64,000 nucleotides of DNA from Paenibacillus sp. J5C2022 (GTDB taxonomy: Bacteria > Bacillota > Bacilli > Paenibacillales > Paenibacillaceae), in contig NZ_JAOQJC010000008.1 in assembly GCF_025567625.1 (NCBI RefSeq), positions 62,001 to 126,000 on the forward strand. The letters run 5' to 3'. Every line of letters starts with the position of its first letter. Within the stretch, counting starts at the first letter, position 1. Positions 28,090 through 38,199 of this stretch are shown in pieces. The position numbers were made by a program, and so were the translations under genes. Under the pieces are notes generated by a model, which was given only the letters and a program-made list of their open reading frames with translations, had not been told where the DNA came from and ran no database searches.

Positions 28090-28917
28090 CTACCCTTTCA
28101 CGCCTGTAAACGTGAAGCCTTTCATAATATACTTATTGAAAAATACAAGCAGCAATAAAATCGGAATAACGGAGCTGACCACACCGGCCATTATGCCCGG
28201 GTAATTGATTCGGAAAACATCATCGGCCATGACCTTCAAGCCGATCGGGATCGTATACAGCTCCGGCGAACGAATAAATAATAGCGGGGATTCGTAGTCA
28301 TTCCATGTCGAAATGATCGTCATCGTCAAGAGAGTGGCTATTGCAGGTCGAATCATTGGCATAGCAATGCTCCAGTAAATTCTCGCATGCCCGGCTCCGT
28401 CAATCCGTGCCGCCTCGCATAACTCGTCAGGAATGGCGGAGAAAAACTGCTTGAGCAGAAAAGTGCCGAATGCCGTTCCGAGAAAGGCATGAATCCATAA
28501 TGAAATATGCGTATCAATAAAGCCCATGTGACGATAGACCATAAAAGTAGGCAGCATAATGACCTGGAATGGGATCATCATACTGGATATTTTTAATAAA
28601 AACAATACATTCCTGCCCCAAAAGTTGATTTTGGCATAAGCATAAGCCGCAATCGAACAGGAGAAGTAAGTGCCAACCAGCACAATCGCCGCAATCTTTA
28701 TTGAGTTCAGATAAAGCGTTCCGAACGATACGCCGATTAGCGAAGCTTTCCAAACGTAGATGTAGCCGTCGAATTTCACAGGATCGGGAATCAATTGAAT
28801 GGGAAATGAGAACACTTTCCCCGGCTCCTTAAATGAAGTGGAGACCATCCACAGGAAAGGAAACAGCATACTTATCGCAATTATATAACTGATAATGGCG
28901 CGAATCCATTTTACCAT
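28090..28917 (-). CDS. Carbohydrate ABC transporter permease, MalG type
   Basis: A 275-residue protein with six membrane segments and the EAA loop ELCEAARIDGAGHARIYWSIAMPMIRPAI near residue 175. The frame is open to 28950, but the ATG at 28917 overlaps the upstream stop as TAATG and has GTGGGTGA about 8 nt ahead. It pairs with the preceding permease. The C-terminus FTFTGVKG is typical of the family. Confidence 0.93.
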   Translation of the reverse strand: MVKWIRAIISYIIAISMLFPFLWMVSTSFKEPGKVFSFPIQLIPDPVKFDGYIYVWKASLIGVSFGTLYLNSIKIAAIVLVGTYFSCSIAAYAYAKINFWGRNVLFLLKISSMMIPFQVIMLPTFMVYRHMGFIDTHISLWIHAFLGTAFGTFLLKQFFSAIPDELCEAARIDGAGHARIYWSIAMPMIRPAIATLLTMTIISTWNDYESPLLFIRSPELYTIPIGLKVMADDVFRINYPGIMAGVVSSVIPILLLLVFFNKYIMKGFTFTGVKG

Positions 28918-29804
28918 TAATAATTCACCCACTTTTTCTGCCCATACCATTGGACCAGCGTAATGATCAGAATGATTAAGAACAGCATCCAGGCCATTGC
29001 CGATGCATAACCCATCTGGGTATGCACGAAGGCCGTCTTATAAATATAGAATCCGATTACTGTACTGGCTGTACCTGGACCGCCGCCGGTCATGATCTGA
29101 ATATTGGACCACATCATAAATGAATTAATTACCGAAATAATGAGAATAAAAAACGATACTGATGAGGTCATCGGGATTGTAATATATACAAATTGCCTGA
29201 ATCCTGAAGCGCCATCAACGGATGCTGCTTCATACATCTCCTTCGGAACGCTTTGCAAGCCCGCCAGATACAGGAGCATGTTGTAGCCTAGCCCCTGCCA
29301 AGTTAACATCAGAATGATTGCCGGCTTAACCCAGGTACTGCTGCCAAGCCACTTGGGTGGATTATCGATACCCAGAAACATAAGAAACTCATTCAACACC
29401 CCCATTGTCGGATGAAACAATTGGAACCAAATTAAAGAGATGCCGACAAAGCTTGTAATATAGGGCAAATAAATCGTGTTCCTGACCAGCAGATTGCCCG
29501 GAAACTTGCCATTCAGGAGTACCGCGCTGCCTAGAGCCAGCAGCATTTGCAGTGGAATAAAAAGAATGAAAAAGAGATTGTTCGAAATGGACGAAAGGAA
29601 CCAGGGATCTTGAAATGCACTTAGAAAATTGGTCAGTCCGACGAATCGAATCTCTGACAAAGGCGACAACATATCCCAATCGGTAAAACTGACCGTCAAA
29701 GAGAACAGGACGCCAAAACAGGTAAAAACTCCAAATCCGATTAAATTGGGAAGAACAAACAAATAACCGGTTAACGTTTCTTTCAGTTGCCTTTTTTTCA
29801 TCAT
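28917..29804 (-). CDS. Carbohydrate ABC transporter permease, MalF/UgpA type
   Basis: A 295-residue protein with six membrane segments (first: GYLFVLPNLIGFGVFTCFG) and the EAA loop EMYEAASVDGASGFRQFVYITIPMTSSVSF near residue 195. GGAGG lies about 11 nt ahead of the ATG. It is the second gene of the operon, 77 bp after the binding lipoprotein, and shares one base with the next permease (TAATG). Confidence 0.93.
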   Translation of the reverse strand: MMKKRQLKETLTGYLFVLPNLIGFGVFTCFGVLFSLTVSFTDWDMLSPLSEIRFVGLTNFLSAFQDPWFLSSISNNLFFILFIPLQMLLALGSAVLLNGKFPGNLLVRNTIYLPYITSFVGISLIWFQLFHPTMGVLNEFLMFLGIDNPPKWLGSSTWVKPAIILMLTWQGLGYNMLLYLAGLQSVPKEMYEAASVDGASGFRQFVYITIPMTSSVSFFILIISVINSFMMWSNIQIMTGGGPGTASTVIGFYIYKTAFVHTQMGYASAMAWMLFLIILIITLVQWYGQKKWVNY

Positions 29805-29881
29805 CTGTTAGGATTCCTCCAGCCTGGGAAGGGATAGGACACGCTGCCAACTGAACGCATTGTGTCCCCTTCGCCTAAGTG

Positions 29882-31321
29882 CTATTGCTTCTCTCTCTCA
29901 TAGATAGCTTCGGCTGCCTTTTGTGCATCGTTCAGCGCCTTTTCGATTTCCTTCTCACCCGCCAATACCAATGTCAATTCTTTTCTAAGCTCCTGCAGCA
30001 TCAAGGCTGAATAAGGATAGAGGGACCTGTATTTCGGGAAGATGGCGACAAGAGATGGGTCCAGCGCTTTGGCATACAGTTCATCCCTTGCCTTACCTTC
30101 AACCAGTTGCCCGTCCTTCCCCGGGTAATAACGCCAATCCTTGACCAATTGCTCCCGATTGGCATGCTTCCAGGCCGGTATACGATGTGCGACTTTGGCG
30201 GACAGCTCCAGTCCTTTGGTCGTATACCACTTAAGGAATTCGAATGCCTCTTCAGGATGCTCCGAAGCTCTGGCAATAGAATAAGAGGTGACGATCGTCG
30301 TAATTTGATTGGCTGGACTATTCTGATCCCAACGCGGCATCTTAAGCAATCCTATCCAATCGTTCTCGTCAGCTTCTTCGGGAAGTTGACCGCCTACCCT
30401 GAATTCATCCATCGCCAGCAAGTTGTTCGAAGCTGCCAATGTTGTGCCGATCTGACCGCCGAATACGCCATATACCGCACTAAGCGAGGTAGCCTGAATA
30501 TCGGCATCGGTCGGCATGGATTGGTCGATGAAGAGCGCTTTATGATACATTTCAGCCGCGCTTTTCAGAATCGGCGAGTCGATGTTCGGCTTGCCGTCCT
30601 CAGTGACAACGTCCCATCCGCCATATGTCGCCAGATCGAGAATGCCTGCATAATTGTATTGCCAATGCATCCCTCCATACACGGATACTCTCTTCCCGTC
30701 TTTCTGTGTCAACTGCTTGATGACATCAAAGTAATCCGCATAGGTCCATGTGTTATCGTCCGGCAATTGGACACCCGCCTGGTCGAATACTTTTTTATTG
30801 TAGATGACACCGCTTGGAGACAGGATTTTGGCAATGCCGTATATATCATCTCCGACCATCGTTGCCCTTCCGTATTCTCCGAATTCGTAGAGATAATTCA
30901 TGCCAGCTTGCTCCAAGCTGTCATTCAGCCGCAAATACATCTTGTCAGCCTTATCGTAGAACATGTCCCGTTCCATCATAGCGATGTCAATCTTCTCGCC
31001 GCCGGCCAGCGCCGTTCTGATCTTGTCCCAACCGTCGGCGCCGGTCAGAACCACGATTTTGACTTCAATGTCGGGATGCAGTTTATTCCATTCCGGAATA
31101 ATCGCATCGTACTCCATCTTGTCGTAATCCGAGACGGTGTAGAAGTGTAACGTGACCCGCTCTTGATCCTTGGATGGCGTATCCGTTCCGTTACTGTCTT
31201 TTCCATTCGCCTGCTTTGATGGTTCCGTGTTGCCGGCATTGTTAGTGGCGCATGCGGACAGCAGAAGTACGAATGCACTGACGAGCAGTATGGATGTAAT
31301 CCTTTTCAAAAACACAGACAT
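29882..31321 (-). CDS. Extracellular sugar-binding lipoprotein, family 1
   Basis: A 479-residue lipoprotein with signal peptide and lipobox LSAC (Cys24), followed by a low-complexity tether (TNNAGNTEPSKQANGKDSNG). The mature part has the SBP_bac_1 pattern, with GADGWDKIRTALAGGEKIDIAMM near residue 100 and an ARASEHPEEAFEFLKWYTT block near 365. GGGGGAAGG precedes the ATG. It heads a minus-strand operon of lipoprotein, two permeases, kinase, regulator, M55 peptidase and oxidoreductase. No ATPase gene is present. Confidence 0.93.
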   Translation of the reverse strand: MSVFLKRITSILLVSAFVLLLSACATNNAGNTEPSKQANGKDSNGTDTPSKDQERVTLHFYTVSDYDKMEYDAIIPEWNKLHPDIEVKIVVLTGADGWDKIRTALAGGEKIDIAMMERDMFYDKADKMYLRLNDSLEQAGMNYLYEFGEYGRATMVGDDIYGIAKILSPSGVIYNKKVFDQAGVQLPDDNTWTYADYFDVIKQLTQKDGKRVSVYGGMHWQYNYAGILDLATYGGWDVVTEDGKPNIDSPILKSAAEMYHKALFIDQSMPTDADIQATSLSAVYGVFGGQIGTTLAASNNLLAMDEFRVGGQLPEEADENDWIGLLKMPRWDQNSPANQITTIVTSYSIARASEHPEEAFEFLKWYTTKGLELSAKVAHRIPAWKHANREQLVKDWRYYPGKDGQLVEGKARDELYAKALDPSLVAIFPKYRSLYPYSALMLQELRKELTLVLAGEKEIEKALNDAQKAAEAIYEREKQ

Positions 31322-31504
31322 AGACCTTCCCCCTTGTGAATTGGATAGATGTTGGTGCTCTTATATCGTACCTTTCCTTGACAAGTTGCGTACATCAAGG
31401 CATCTTACATTTCTGACAACAATCTTACTTGTCCTTCCGCCCATCATTTTTCTGCGGACCATGTCATTTCCGTACTAAAGAAGTAAGTTTTGTTTCTTGT
31501 CAAT

Positions 31505-31532
31505 TCGACATTGTAAGCGCTTTACTTATATT
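31505..31532 (+). promoter_or_regulatory. Promoter of the large secreted protein gene
   Basis: TCGACA (31505-31510), a 16-nt spacer and TATATT (31527-31532) form a plausible sigma-A promoter 41 bp ahead of the ATG at 31573. The spacer holds a cre-like box. Confidence 0.6.
31512..31525 (+). promoter_or_regulatory. cre-like box in the promoter spacer
   Basis: TGTAAGCGCTTTAC contains the AAGCGCTT core of cre sites and matches the consensus except at the last two positions. Lying between -35 and -10, it would let CcpA block transcription when preferred sugars are present. Confidence 0.55.
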
Positions 31533-31572
31533 GTACATCAATCCACAAACGCGAAGAGGAGTGAAAAGATTA

Positions 31573-34500
31573 ATGAAGCAACAGCTTGTCCGGACAGTAT
31601 TCCTATTGTTGTTATGCTTTTGTCTGCTTATGCCAATGATCCCGTTCCCTTCATTCGCAAGCGATTCAAGCCTTGATTTATTGCTGGTGGAGGAACAAGC
31701 CTACAATTATGGACGTGGCAGCTCCGAATCTGAGAACGGCGGCAGTATCGGCTGGGGGGAAGCGTATTTGTTCAACGGCTTCGCCAATGCATATGATGCG
31801 ACGGCTGACAATCAATGGTTGGACAAGATGGAGGAGCATGCCGATCGGGTTATCGCCAGCGCTCAAGATCTTGATGGCGATGGTTACAAAGGCTGGCCAG
31901 ACCCGAGCGCCACACACTGGCTGTTGAAGAACAACGACTTTGCCGTTGCCGGATCCAAAATCGGCGCCGAAGAGCTCGTGATCAATGGGGGATTCGAGAC
32001 GGATGCGGACAATGATGGCATACCCGATGGATGGACGCAGCAAGGCAATACAAGTAAATCGGGTCGCTCCGTCAATAACGGCGATAAGCTGGAAGGGCTT
32101 GCCGGGGCTGTAGTCGAAACGGATGGCGCTCAACAAAACAGACTGGTTCAAACGTTGCAGGGACTGGAAGGCGGCAAAGCGTATACGGTCACCTTCTATG
32201 CGGGAGTACAGAACGAGAAGTCCAATGGACGGGTGGAAATCTACAATGCCAACAATCACACCGTTATTTCCGAAATGCTCATTCATCACGTCAATTATGA
32301 GATGTTCGTTCTTCAGTTTACTGCGCCCAGCTCCAACCAAATTCAGATCAGACTTGGACTTGCAGAGTACGGCACGAATGGATTGAACGTCCACTTCGAT
32401 AACATAAGCGTTCGAGAAGCGGACTTGCCGCCCTACGATCATATTCTGAATTTGAGCTTCGAAGAGCAAGATGGACACGACTCTACCTTGCCCCAATACT
32501 GGACGCGGATAGAAGGCTCGAATACGGCGGCAGTCCGAATTGCCGCGGGTTACAATCAATCCCGCATCGGTGAGCGCGGATTGCGGATCGATTCGGGAGC
32601 TGCGAGTTTCAACGGCGCTGCTCAATCGTTCTGGTATAAAGAAACGGAGAGCTACACGCCAAGCGGAAAATACGTTGTAAACTTCTATGGTCGTGTAGAC
32701 GACCCGCATAACCCTGGCATTGTACGCATCATGAGCGGAGGAACCTCAATAGCTGCTTTCACCTTCAACAATACGAAGTGGGCATTGCACCGATTCGCCT
32801 TCACCGCCCCTTCCATTACCGGTCAGGACCTCAAGGCGCAACTGTCTCACGAACAGCTGGATGCCGATCGGCGAAGCGTATATTTCGACAACGTATCGAT
32901 CAAAGCCATCTCTCAAACCGATGCGGCAGGCTGGGTTCGCAGTGTCGATACCACTTCCGAGCAAGCCTATCGTACGAATGATCCGGATATCGCCGACTTG
33001 ACGACATGGGGATATCATCTCACTCATAACGGCTCGCATAATCCGAAAATCTCTCAGCGTATCTACAATTATGAGACGAATCAGCTTCATGGCTTCTCCA
33101 TTCGCGCCAGACTGTCTCCCGGAACGACTGGCAATATGCGGATATACGATGAGACGGCAGATCAAGTGCTGGCCAGCAGGACGCTGACAATGGATCATCA
33201 TCCGCAACGATTAGTCTTCACTGCTCCGAATGATGCCAACCATGTGCTGCAAGCGGAAATCTACATAAGCGACGGTACCGAGGGGCAATGGCTTACCATC
33301 TTCAAGGATATCGAGGGCATCTCGCCAAAGCTGGACATCTTGCATGAGGATGGCCTGATCGGCGCTATGCTCCTTGGCTTCGTACAGCGTGTCTACGATG
33401 ATCCTCGTCTTCATGAAAGCTATAAAGCCAAGGCGGATCAATATCTCGCCTTCGTCGCTTCGAACCTGTTCCGCAAGTGGGACTCGCTATGGGTCCAGCT
33501 CTCGGGAACGGACGGAAGCAATAACGGTACGGGCGTCTATAAGCTTCCGTCTGGCAACGCGACCGAATGGTATCCGTCTCGCAGCGAGAATCACAACCAT
33601 TACAATATTTACGCCCAGATGCTGTACAAGCTATACGAAGCAACGGAGGGCATCTCCGCCTATGCCGCTGACAGACCATTCTACAGGAGCCGCGCCAACG
33701 ACATGCTGCGTATATTCAAGAGCAAGCTCAGGCCGAACGACATCCTTGGCTCTGCTTATGAATGGAATTATTGGGACAACCTCGGCCCTTGGGACGATGG
33801 GCTGTATGTCAATCAATGGAACGACAACGAAAGCCCCGATTACCCTTGGGGGCTTGACAATCTGTCCCACGGCGCTGCTAACCTTCCTGCGGTATTAAGC
33901 GCGTATCGTAACGGGAATGTGTTCGACGACGCAGATATGGCGAAATTCACGGCAACATTCACGGATGTTCTATGGAACCAGAATCTCGCATTCCCCATTC
34001 TAGGTTACAATATCAACCATAACGGCGGCGATCATCCTTATGTCAACGCTCAAATTGCGCGCAGATCGTATCTCCACCACTGGACGGACTTGATCGAATT
34101 CGATCAGCAAGTATGGAAGATCGCCAATGCCATCTGTCAGCAGGATGATTGCTTCTACGCTCCTTCCAATCTGTTCAAGTGGAACCGCAACAAGACGATT
34201 AATCCCGGATTCGAGCTGGTTGGGCAACACGATTCGACGCTTCCCAAAGGATGGCTGCGCTGGAATGCAACTGCCTCCAATGTATACTTGGTATCGGACG
34301 GCGATGCCTATATCGGCAATCGTTCCCTGGCTGTTAAAACCAATGGGAAGACCTCTCAGGGACTGGAGCAACCGATCATTCATTATGAGCCAAATACGGA
34401 CTATGTGGTATTCTACAGCGGCAAAACGGACGGCGCCGTACAGGGCAAAGTCGAAATCGTCGACCGAACCGCAGGCATTACACTAGCATCCGATACTTTC

Positions 34501-36543
34501 TCGCATACCTCTTGGAGGGATCGCTCAATTGCCTTCCGAACGCCGGCCGAGGATGGACACGACATCAGAATTCGCTTATATCAATCCAACGCAAGTCCGA
34601 TGAACAGAGTCGTCTACTATGATGAAGTGAAGGTGCTTCCCGCCAGCTTCAATACCGCTATCCCGAACGGCAGCTTCGAGACGAACGATATGTACGACGA
34701 TACTTTGCCGCGCTATTGGCAGAGGAACGCCGGGAATAGCAGCGGCCAGTCCGGCATCGATGCTACGTCTGGCGCTGCAGGTAAGCAGTCGCTTCATCTG
34801 GTGTCCGGGACAAGCTCTGTGAGCAAGCTCTTCTACGAGTGGTTCGGGTTCAGGCCGGGGGCAGTCTACGATGTCAGATTGAAAGGAAAGACGAATACGT
34901 CGACGGACAATGGAAAAATTCGAATTTCGAGCCTGAGCGTTGCAAATATAGAGACCGAGGTTGCCACCGTTGAGATGAGCGGCACCGATTGGACCGACTA
35001 CGCCTTCAGCTTTACAGCGCCGACCAACTACAAGGATAGGCTGATCGTGTCCTTCGAGCTGGACGGACAACCAACGTCGGAGTTATGGGCGGACGATCTT
35101 GTCATCTCCCTGAAGCCGATCAGTATCCCGAACGGCAGCTTCGAAACGGCGGACCCGGTTGACCAGACGCTGCCCCGTTACTGGCTGCGCAATGCTACTA
35201 ATACGAGCGCCGAAGTCGGTATCGATTCGACAGCTAGCACTTCCGGAACCAACTCGATCCAACTGACATCCAGCACGAGTCCCGCCATCAAAATGCTCTA
35301 TTACAAATGGAATGACTACCAGACAAACGCATCCTATAATGTCTCGTTGAAGGCAAAGACCGACTCAGCGGCAACGAAAGGGAGATTGCAAATTGTAGAC
35401 GTCACCACCTGGGCAGAGCTTGCCAACGTAGAACTGAGCGGCACCAGTTGGAACGAATACAACTTCTCCTTCACGGCGCCATCAGTCGATAACAGAAAGG
35501 TCGAGATCTATATTAAGCTCGACGATTCCCAAGTCCCGGATCATAGGCTGTGGGTCGACGATCTGAACATAACCCTGAAGCCGACCGTCCCGAACGGAAG
35601 CTTCGAATTACCGGACCCGACCGACAGTACCTTGCCCCGTTATTGGCAACGCAACGGCGGCAATACGAGCAGCGAAGTCGGCGTTGACGACACCGCAAGC
35701 ACATCCGGACTTCAATCGCTGCACTTGAAGTCCAGCTCCAATCCTGGTAATAAGCTTCTCTACTATACTTGGAACGATTTCACTCCGGGAGCGATCTATG
35801 AGGCCAAGCTGAAGGGAAAGACCAATGCAGCCAACACGACGGGCAGAATGCGCGTCGTAGATACAACAGCCTGGACAGAGCTTGCTAATGTGGCAATGAG
35901 CGGAACCAATTGGACCGGCCACAGCTTCCGCTTTACCGCTCCTGCCGACCATACACATCAAGTGGAGATCTTACTGGAGCTTGACTCCTCCACCGTGGAG
36001 GGTCACGAGCTCTGGATTGACGAACTGGTCATCTCCGAGATTCCGACAGTTGTTCCGAACGGAAGCTTCGAGATCCAGGACCCGGTCGACAGCACCTTGC
36101 CTCTTCACTGGCAGCGGAACGGCGGAATAGCGGAGAGTGGAACCATTATGGCAGATACTACGGCCAGTACGTCCGGGAGCCGATCTGTGCATCTGATCAC
36201 AAGCACAAGCGCCGCCTTCAAGTTTCTATACTATGATTGGAGCGGATTCAACCCCGGCTCGACGTATTATATAAAGTTTAAAGCTAAAACGAATGTAGAC
36301 AGCAATGGAGAAATCAACACGGGAAGAGTCATCGTTGCCGATTCCACCTCTTACTTGGCGAGTGAAGCAATAAGCGGCACTGACTGGAGAGAGTATGCTC
36401 TCAACTTTACAGCACCCGCAACCGGTGGGTCAAGCCTTCAGTTCCGCATCCAGATTGACGATACGTTGGACGGTTCCGGTCAGCCTATACCCGGTCATGA
36501 ACTGTGGGTCGACGAGATGATCGTAACCGAGCGAAGCGAGTAA
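31573..36543 (+). CDS. Giant secreted protein: split helical domain with about eight carbohydrate-binding-like modules
   Basis: A 1,656-residue protein. The ATG at 31573 has AGAGGAG 11 nt ahead and starts a clear signal peptide (cleavage near SFA-SDS, residue 29); the upstream in-frame extension is not credible. Residues 35-130 look like the start of an (alpha/alpha) barrel (WGEAYLFNGFANAYDAT.., DGDGYKGWPDPSATHW). Beta-sandwich modules follow at about 136, 293 and 457, and the helical domain resumes at 589-875 (LHEDGLIGAML.., SENHNHYNIYAQMLYKL). Five further modules begin near 876, 1031, 1185, 1339 and 1494. The last four repeat every 154 residues with PNGSFE and DxTLPRYWxRN signatures, resembling CBM4/9-type folds. 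It is probably a polysaccharide-binding enzyme; the catalytic class is unknown. Confidence 0.85.
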   Translation: MKQQLVRTVFLLLLCFCLLMPMIPFPSFASDSSLDLLLVEEQAYNYGRGSSESENGGSIGWGEAYLFNGFANAYDATADNQWLDKMEEHADRVIASAQDLDGDGYKGWPDPSATHWLLKNNDFAVAGSKIGAEELVINGGFETDADNDGIPDGWTQQGNTSKSGRSVNNGDKLEGLAGAVVETDGAQQNRLVQTLQGLEGGKAYTVTFYAGVQNEKSNGRVEIYNANNHTVISEMLIHHVNYEMFVLQFTAPSSNQIQIRLGLAEYGTNGLNVHFDNISVREADLPPYDHILNLSFEEQDGHDSTLPQYWTRIEGSNTAAVRIAAGYNQSRIGERGLRIDSGAASFNGAAQSFWYKETESYTPSGKYVVNFYGRVDDPHNPGIVRIMSGGTSIAAFTFNNTKWALHRFAFTAPSITGQDLKAQLSHEQLDADRRSVYFDNVSIKAISQTDAAGWVRSVDTTSEQAYRTNDPDIADLTTWGYHLTHNGSHNPKISQRIYNYETNQLHGFSIRARLSPGTTGNMRIYDETADQVLASRTLTMDHHPQRLVFTAPNDANHVLQAEIYISDGTEGQWLTIFKDIEGISPKLDILHEDGLIGAMLLGFVQRVYDDPRLHESYKAKADQYLAFVASNLFRKWDSLWVQLSGTDGSNNGTGVYKLPSGNATEWYPSRSENHNHYNIYAQMLYKLYEATEGISAYAADRPFYRSRANDMLRIFKSKLRPNDILGSAYEWNYWDNLGPWDDGLYVNQWNDNESPDYPWGLDNLSHGAANLPAVLSAYRNGNVFDDADMAKFTATFTDVLWNQNLAFPILGYNINHNGGDHPYVNAQIARRSYLHHWTDLIEFDQQVWKIANAICQQDDCFYAPSNLFKWNRNKTINPGFELVGQHDSTLPKGWLRWNATASNVYLVSDGDAYIGNRSLAVKTNGKTSQGLEQPIIHYEPNTDYVVFYSGKTDGAVQGKVEIVDRTAGITLASDTFSHTSWRDRSIAFRTPAEDGHDIRIRLYQSNASPMNRVVYYDEVKVLPASFNTAIPNGSFETNDMYDDTLPRYWQRNAGNSSGQSGIDATSGAAGKQSLHLVSGTSSVSKLFYEWFGFRPGAVYDVRLKGKTNTSTDNGKIRISSLSVANIETEVATVEMSGTDWTDYAFSFTAPTNYKDRLIVSFELDGQPTSELWADDLVISLKPISIPNGSFETADPVDQTLPRYWLRNATNTSAEVGIDSTASTSGTNSIQLTSSTSPAIKMLYYKWNDYQTNASYNVSLKAKTDSAATKGRLQIVDVTTWAELANVELSGTSWNEYNFSFTAPSVDNRKVEIYIKLDDSQVPDHRLWVDDLNITLKPTVPNGSFELPDPTDSTLPRYWQRNGGNTSSEVGVDDTASTSGLQSLHLKSSSNPGNKLLYYTWNDFTPGAIYEAKLKGKTNAANTTGRMRVVDTTAWTELANVAMSGTNWTGHSFRFTAPADHTHQVEILLELDSSTVEGHELWIDELVISEIPTVVPNGSFEIQDPVDSTLPLHWQRNGGIAESGTIMADTTASTSGSRSVHLITSTSAAFKFLYYDWSGFNPGSTYYIKFKAKTNVDSNGEINTGRVIVADSTSYLASEAISGTDWREYALNFTAPATGGSSLQFRIQIDDTLDGSGQPIPGHELWVDEMIVTERSE

Positions 36544-36591
36544 TCGAACATACAAATACTTGATATCGGGGATACGAAAGGAAGTTATCAT

Positions 36592-38040
36592 ATGCCATTA
36601 AGAGCAGGTGTAAGCAAACGCGAAATTACAACAGACGCTGGAGGAACTCGGGTATCCGACCCTCTATTCGCCAAAGCGCTAATTCTGGATGACGGGAAAA
36701 CGAAACTGGTCATCATCTCCATGGACGTGATTGCCATAGGAGGGCTGGGAGATGTCTCAGACGAATTCCTCCCGAGGCTCCGGCATCGCATTGAGACTGA
36801 ATTGCACATTCCCGGCTGTTGCGTCCTTGTGAACGCTTCCCATACGCATCCGCAAGGCAGGCTGTTATGCGACGACGAGGAGCAGATTGAGCGAACGTTC
36901 GATGCAGTTCGCACAGCCATGCAGAATATGATCATGGTAAAGGCAGGTTCCGGTATCGGGCACGAGGATCGAATCGTTGTCAACCGTAATTTAACGATGA
37001 AGAACGGCTCCCATTGGTCCATCCGCTATGCTCATCCAGGTCCTCAAGACAATGAAGTGGCCGATATTGGCTCCATCGATCCGGAGATCGGGTTAATTCG
37101 CATCGATCGAATGGACGGCCAGCCTCTTGCTGTTGTTTTCAACTACGCCTGTCATCAGCTGATCGGTGTTCCGGATCAGGGCATCACCGCCAACTACTCC
37201 GGATTTGCCTGCAAAGTTATAGAAGAAAATCTTGGGAACGGTGCCATGGCTCTCTTCCTCCAAGGGGCGGGAGGAGATATTCTCGAGGTGTACTTCAAGG
37301 ATGTGAACCGTCCTCGAAACTGCGAGCATACAGGTACGATGCTCGGCCTGAGCGCTCTGCGCGCTATCCGAACAATTAAGACCTCGCCTGCGGAGCTGCG
37401 CGTCGTATCGGAGCGTGTACAGCTGCCTCGGCGTAAGGATATCCCTCAAGTCATCGAGAGCCGATTGTTACAGCAAGCAGAAGTGCTGGAATCCATGACC
37501 ACTACATGTCTGGACTTCAAATCCTTTCTTCCCCTCTATCTGAAATACAGTCTGAATGCTCACTATCCAGGGGATCATCTGTATCGTTATTGGCAGGAGG
37601 AGCGTATCGGGTCAAGGGAGTTGACCTTGATGGACGATCATAACCGGCACAATCTGGATCGATACTTAACGAATATTCACAACATGGAGAAGCTGATACG
37701 AATACAGGAAGACATTTCCACACTTACGAAACATGTGGCCATGAACCGCGAAGCCGGCTATGAGGATATCGATACGGAAATTATGGGTGTCAAAATCGGA
37801 GAGTGCGCTATACTGACTGCACCTGCAGAGTTATTGGTAGACGTCGGTCTTCGTCTCAAGAGCGTATCTCCTTACGACCACACGATCATTTCAGCATTTA
37901 CGAATGGCTACTATCACTATGCTGCTCCTGTCGACCACTATGCCAAGGGCGGGTATGAAGTGATGGAATGCATGCTCTCACCGGAATGGCAGTCTATTTA
38001 TGAGACGAAAGTAGGCGAGATACTGCAGAAGCTGCTTTAG
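36592..38040 (+). CDS. Neutral/alkaline ceramidase-like hydrolase (first copy)
   Basis: A 482-residue protein related to the N-terminal domain of neutral/alkaline non-lysosomal ceramidase. It starts with the family pattern RAGVSKREIT. The zinc-binding segments NASHTHPQGR (near residue 83) and NYACHQLIG (near 185) and the segment LFLQGAGGDI (near 223) are conserved. There is no signal peptide and no C-terminal ceramidase domain, so it is probably cytoplasmic and may cleave an amide other than ceramide. GAAAGGAAG lies 7 nt before the ATG. It follows the giant secreted protein by 48 bp and may be co-transcribed. A second, divergent copy lies at 38980-40281. Confidence 0.83.
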   Translation: MPLRAGVSKREITTDAGGTRVSDPLFAKALILDDGKTKLVIISMDVIAIGGLGDVSDEFLPRLRHRIETELHIPGCCVLVNASHTHPQGRLLCDDEEQIERTFDAVRTAMQNMIMVKAGSGIGHEDRIVVNRNLTMKNGSHWSIRYAHPGPQDNEVADIGSIDPEIGLIRIDRMDGQPLAVVFNYACHQLIGVPDQGITANYSGFACKVIEENLGNGAMALFLQGAGGDILEVYFKDVNRPRNCEHTGTMLGLSALRAIRTIKTSPAELRVVSERVQLPRRKDIPQVIESRLLQQAEVLESMTTTCLDFKSFLPLYLKYSLNAHYPGDHLYRYWQEERIGSRELTLMDDHNRHNLDRYLTNIHNMEKLIRIQEDISTLTKHVAMNREAGYEDIDTEIMGVKIGECAILTAPAELLVDVGLRLKSVSPYDHTIISAFTNGYYHYAAPVDHYAKGGYEVMECMLSPEWQSIYETKVGEILQKLL

Positions 38041-38078
38041 CCATCCCCTGCAAGCCATCCATGCTGGTCCTGTGAAAC

Positions 38079-38116
38079 GGGCTGTCCCGAAGTCATTACT
38101 GACCGAGGGACAGTCC
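38079..38116 (+). terminator. Terminator after the first ceramidase-like gene
   Basis: GGGCTGTCCC (38079-38088) and GGGACAGTCC (38107-38116) pair over 10 positions with one G-U, followed by TTTAGTCATTTT. It ends plus-strand transcription before the convergent SIS gene. Confidence 0.55.
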
Positions 38117-38136
38117 TTTAGTCATTTTGCAAGACC

Positions 38137-38192
38137 AAAAAAAACGTTCCCTCGCAAAATGGCTGTGCGATCAACCATCTGCGAAAGGAACG
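38137..38192 (-). terminator. Strong Rho-independent terminator of the SIS-domain gene
   Basis: On the minus strand CGTTCC-TTTCGC pairs with GCGA-GGGAACG, and an inner 7-bp stem (ATGGTTG/CAGCCAT) extends it. A run of eight T follows. It lies just after the stop codon at 38200. Confidence 0.85.
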
Positions 38193-38199
38193 ATTTCTT

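Noticed and set aside
31429-31572. N-terminal extension of the giant secreted protein
   Set aside because: It would place 48 non-hydrophobic residues before the signal peptide and lies across the promoter and cre box; the ATG at 31573 is the sensible start.
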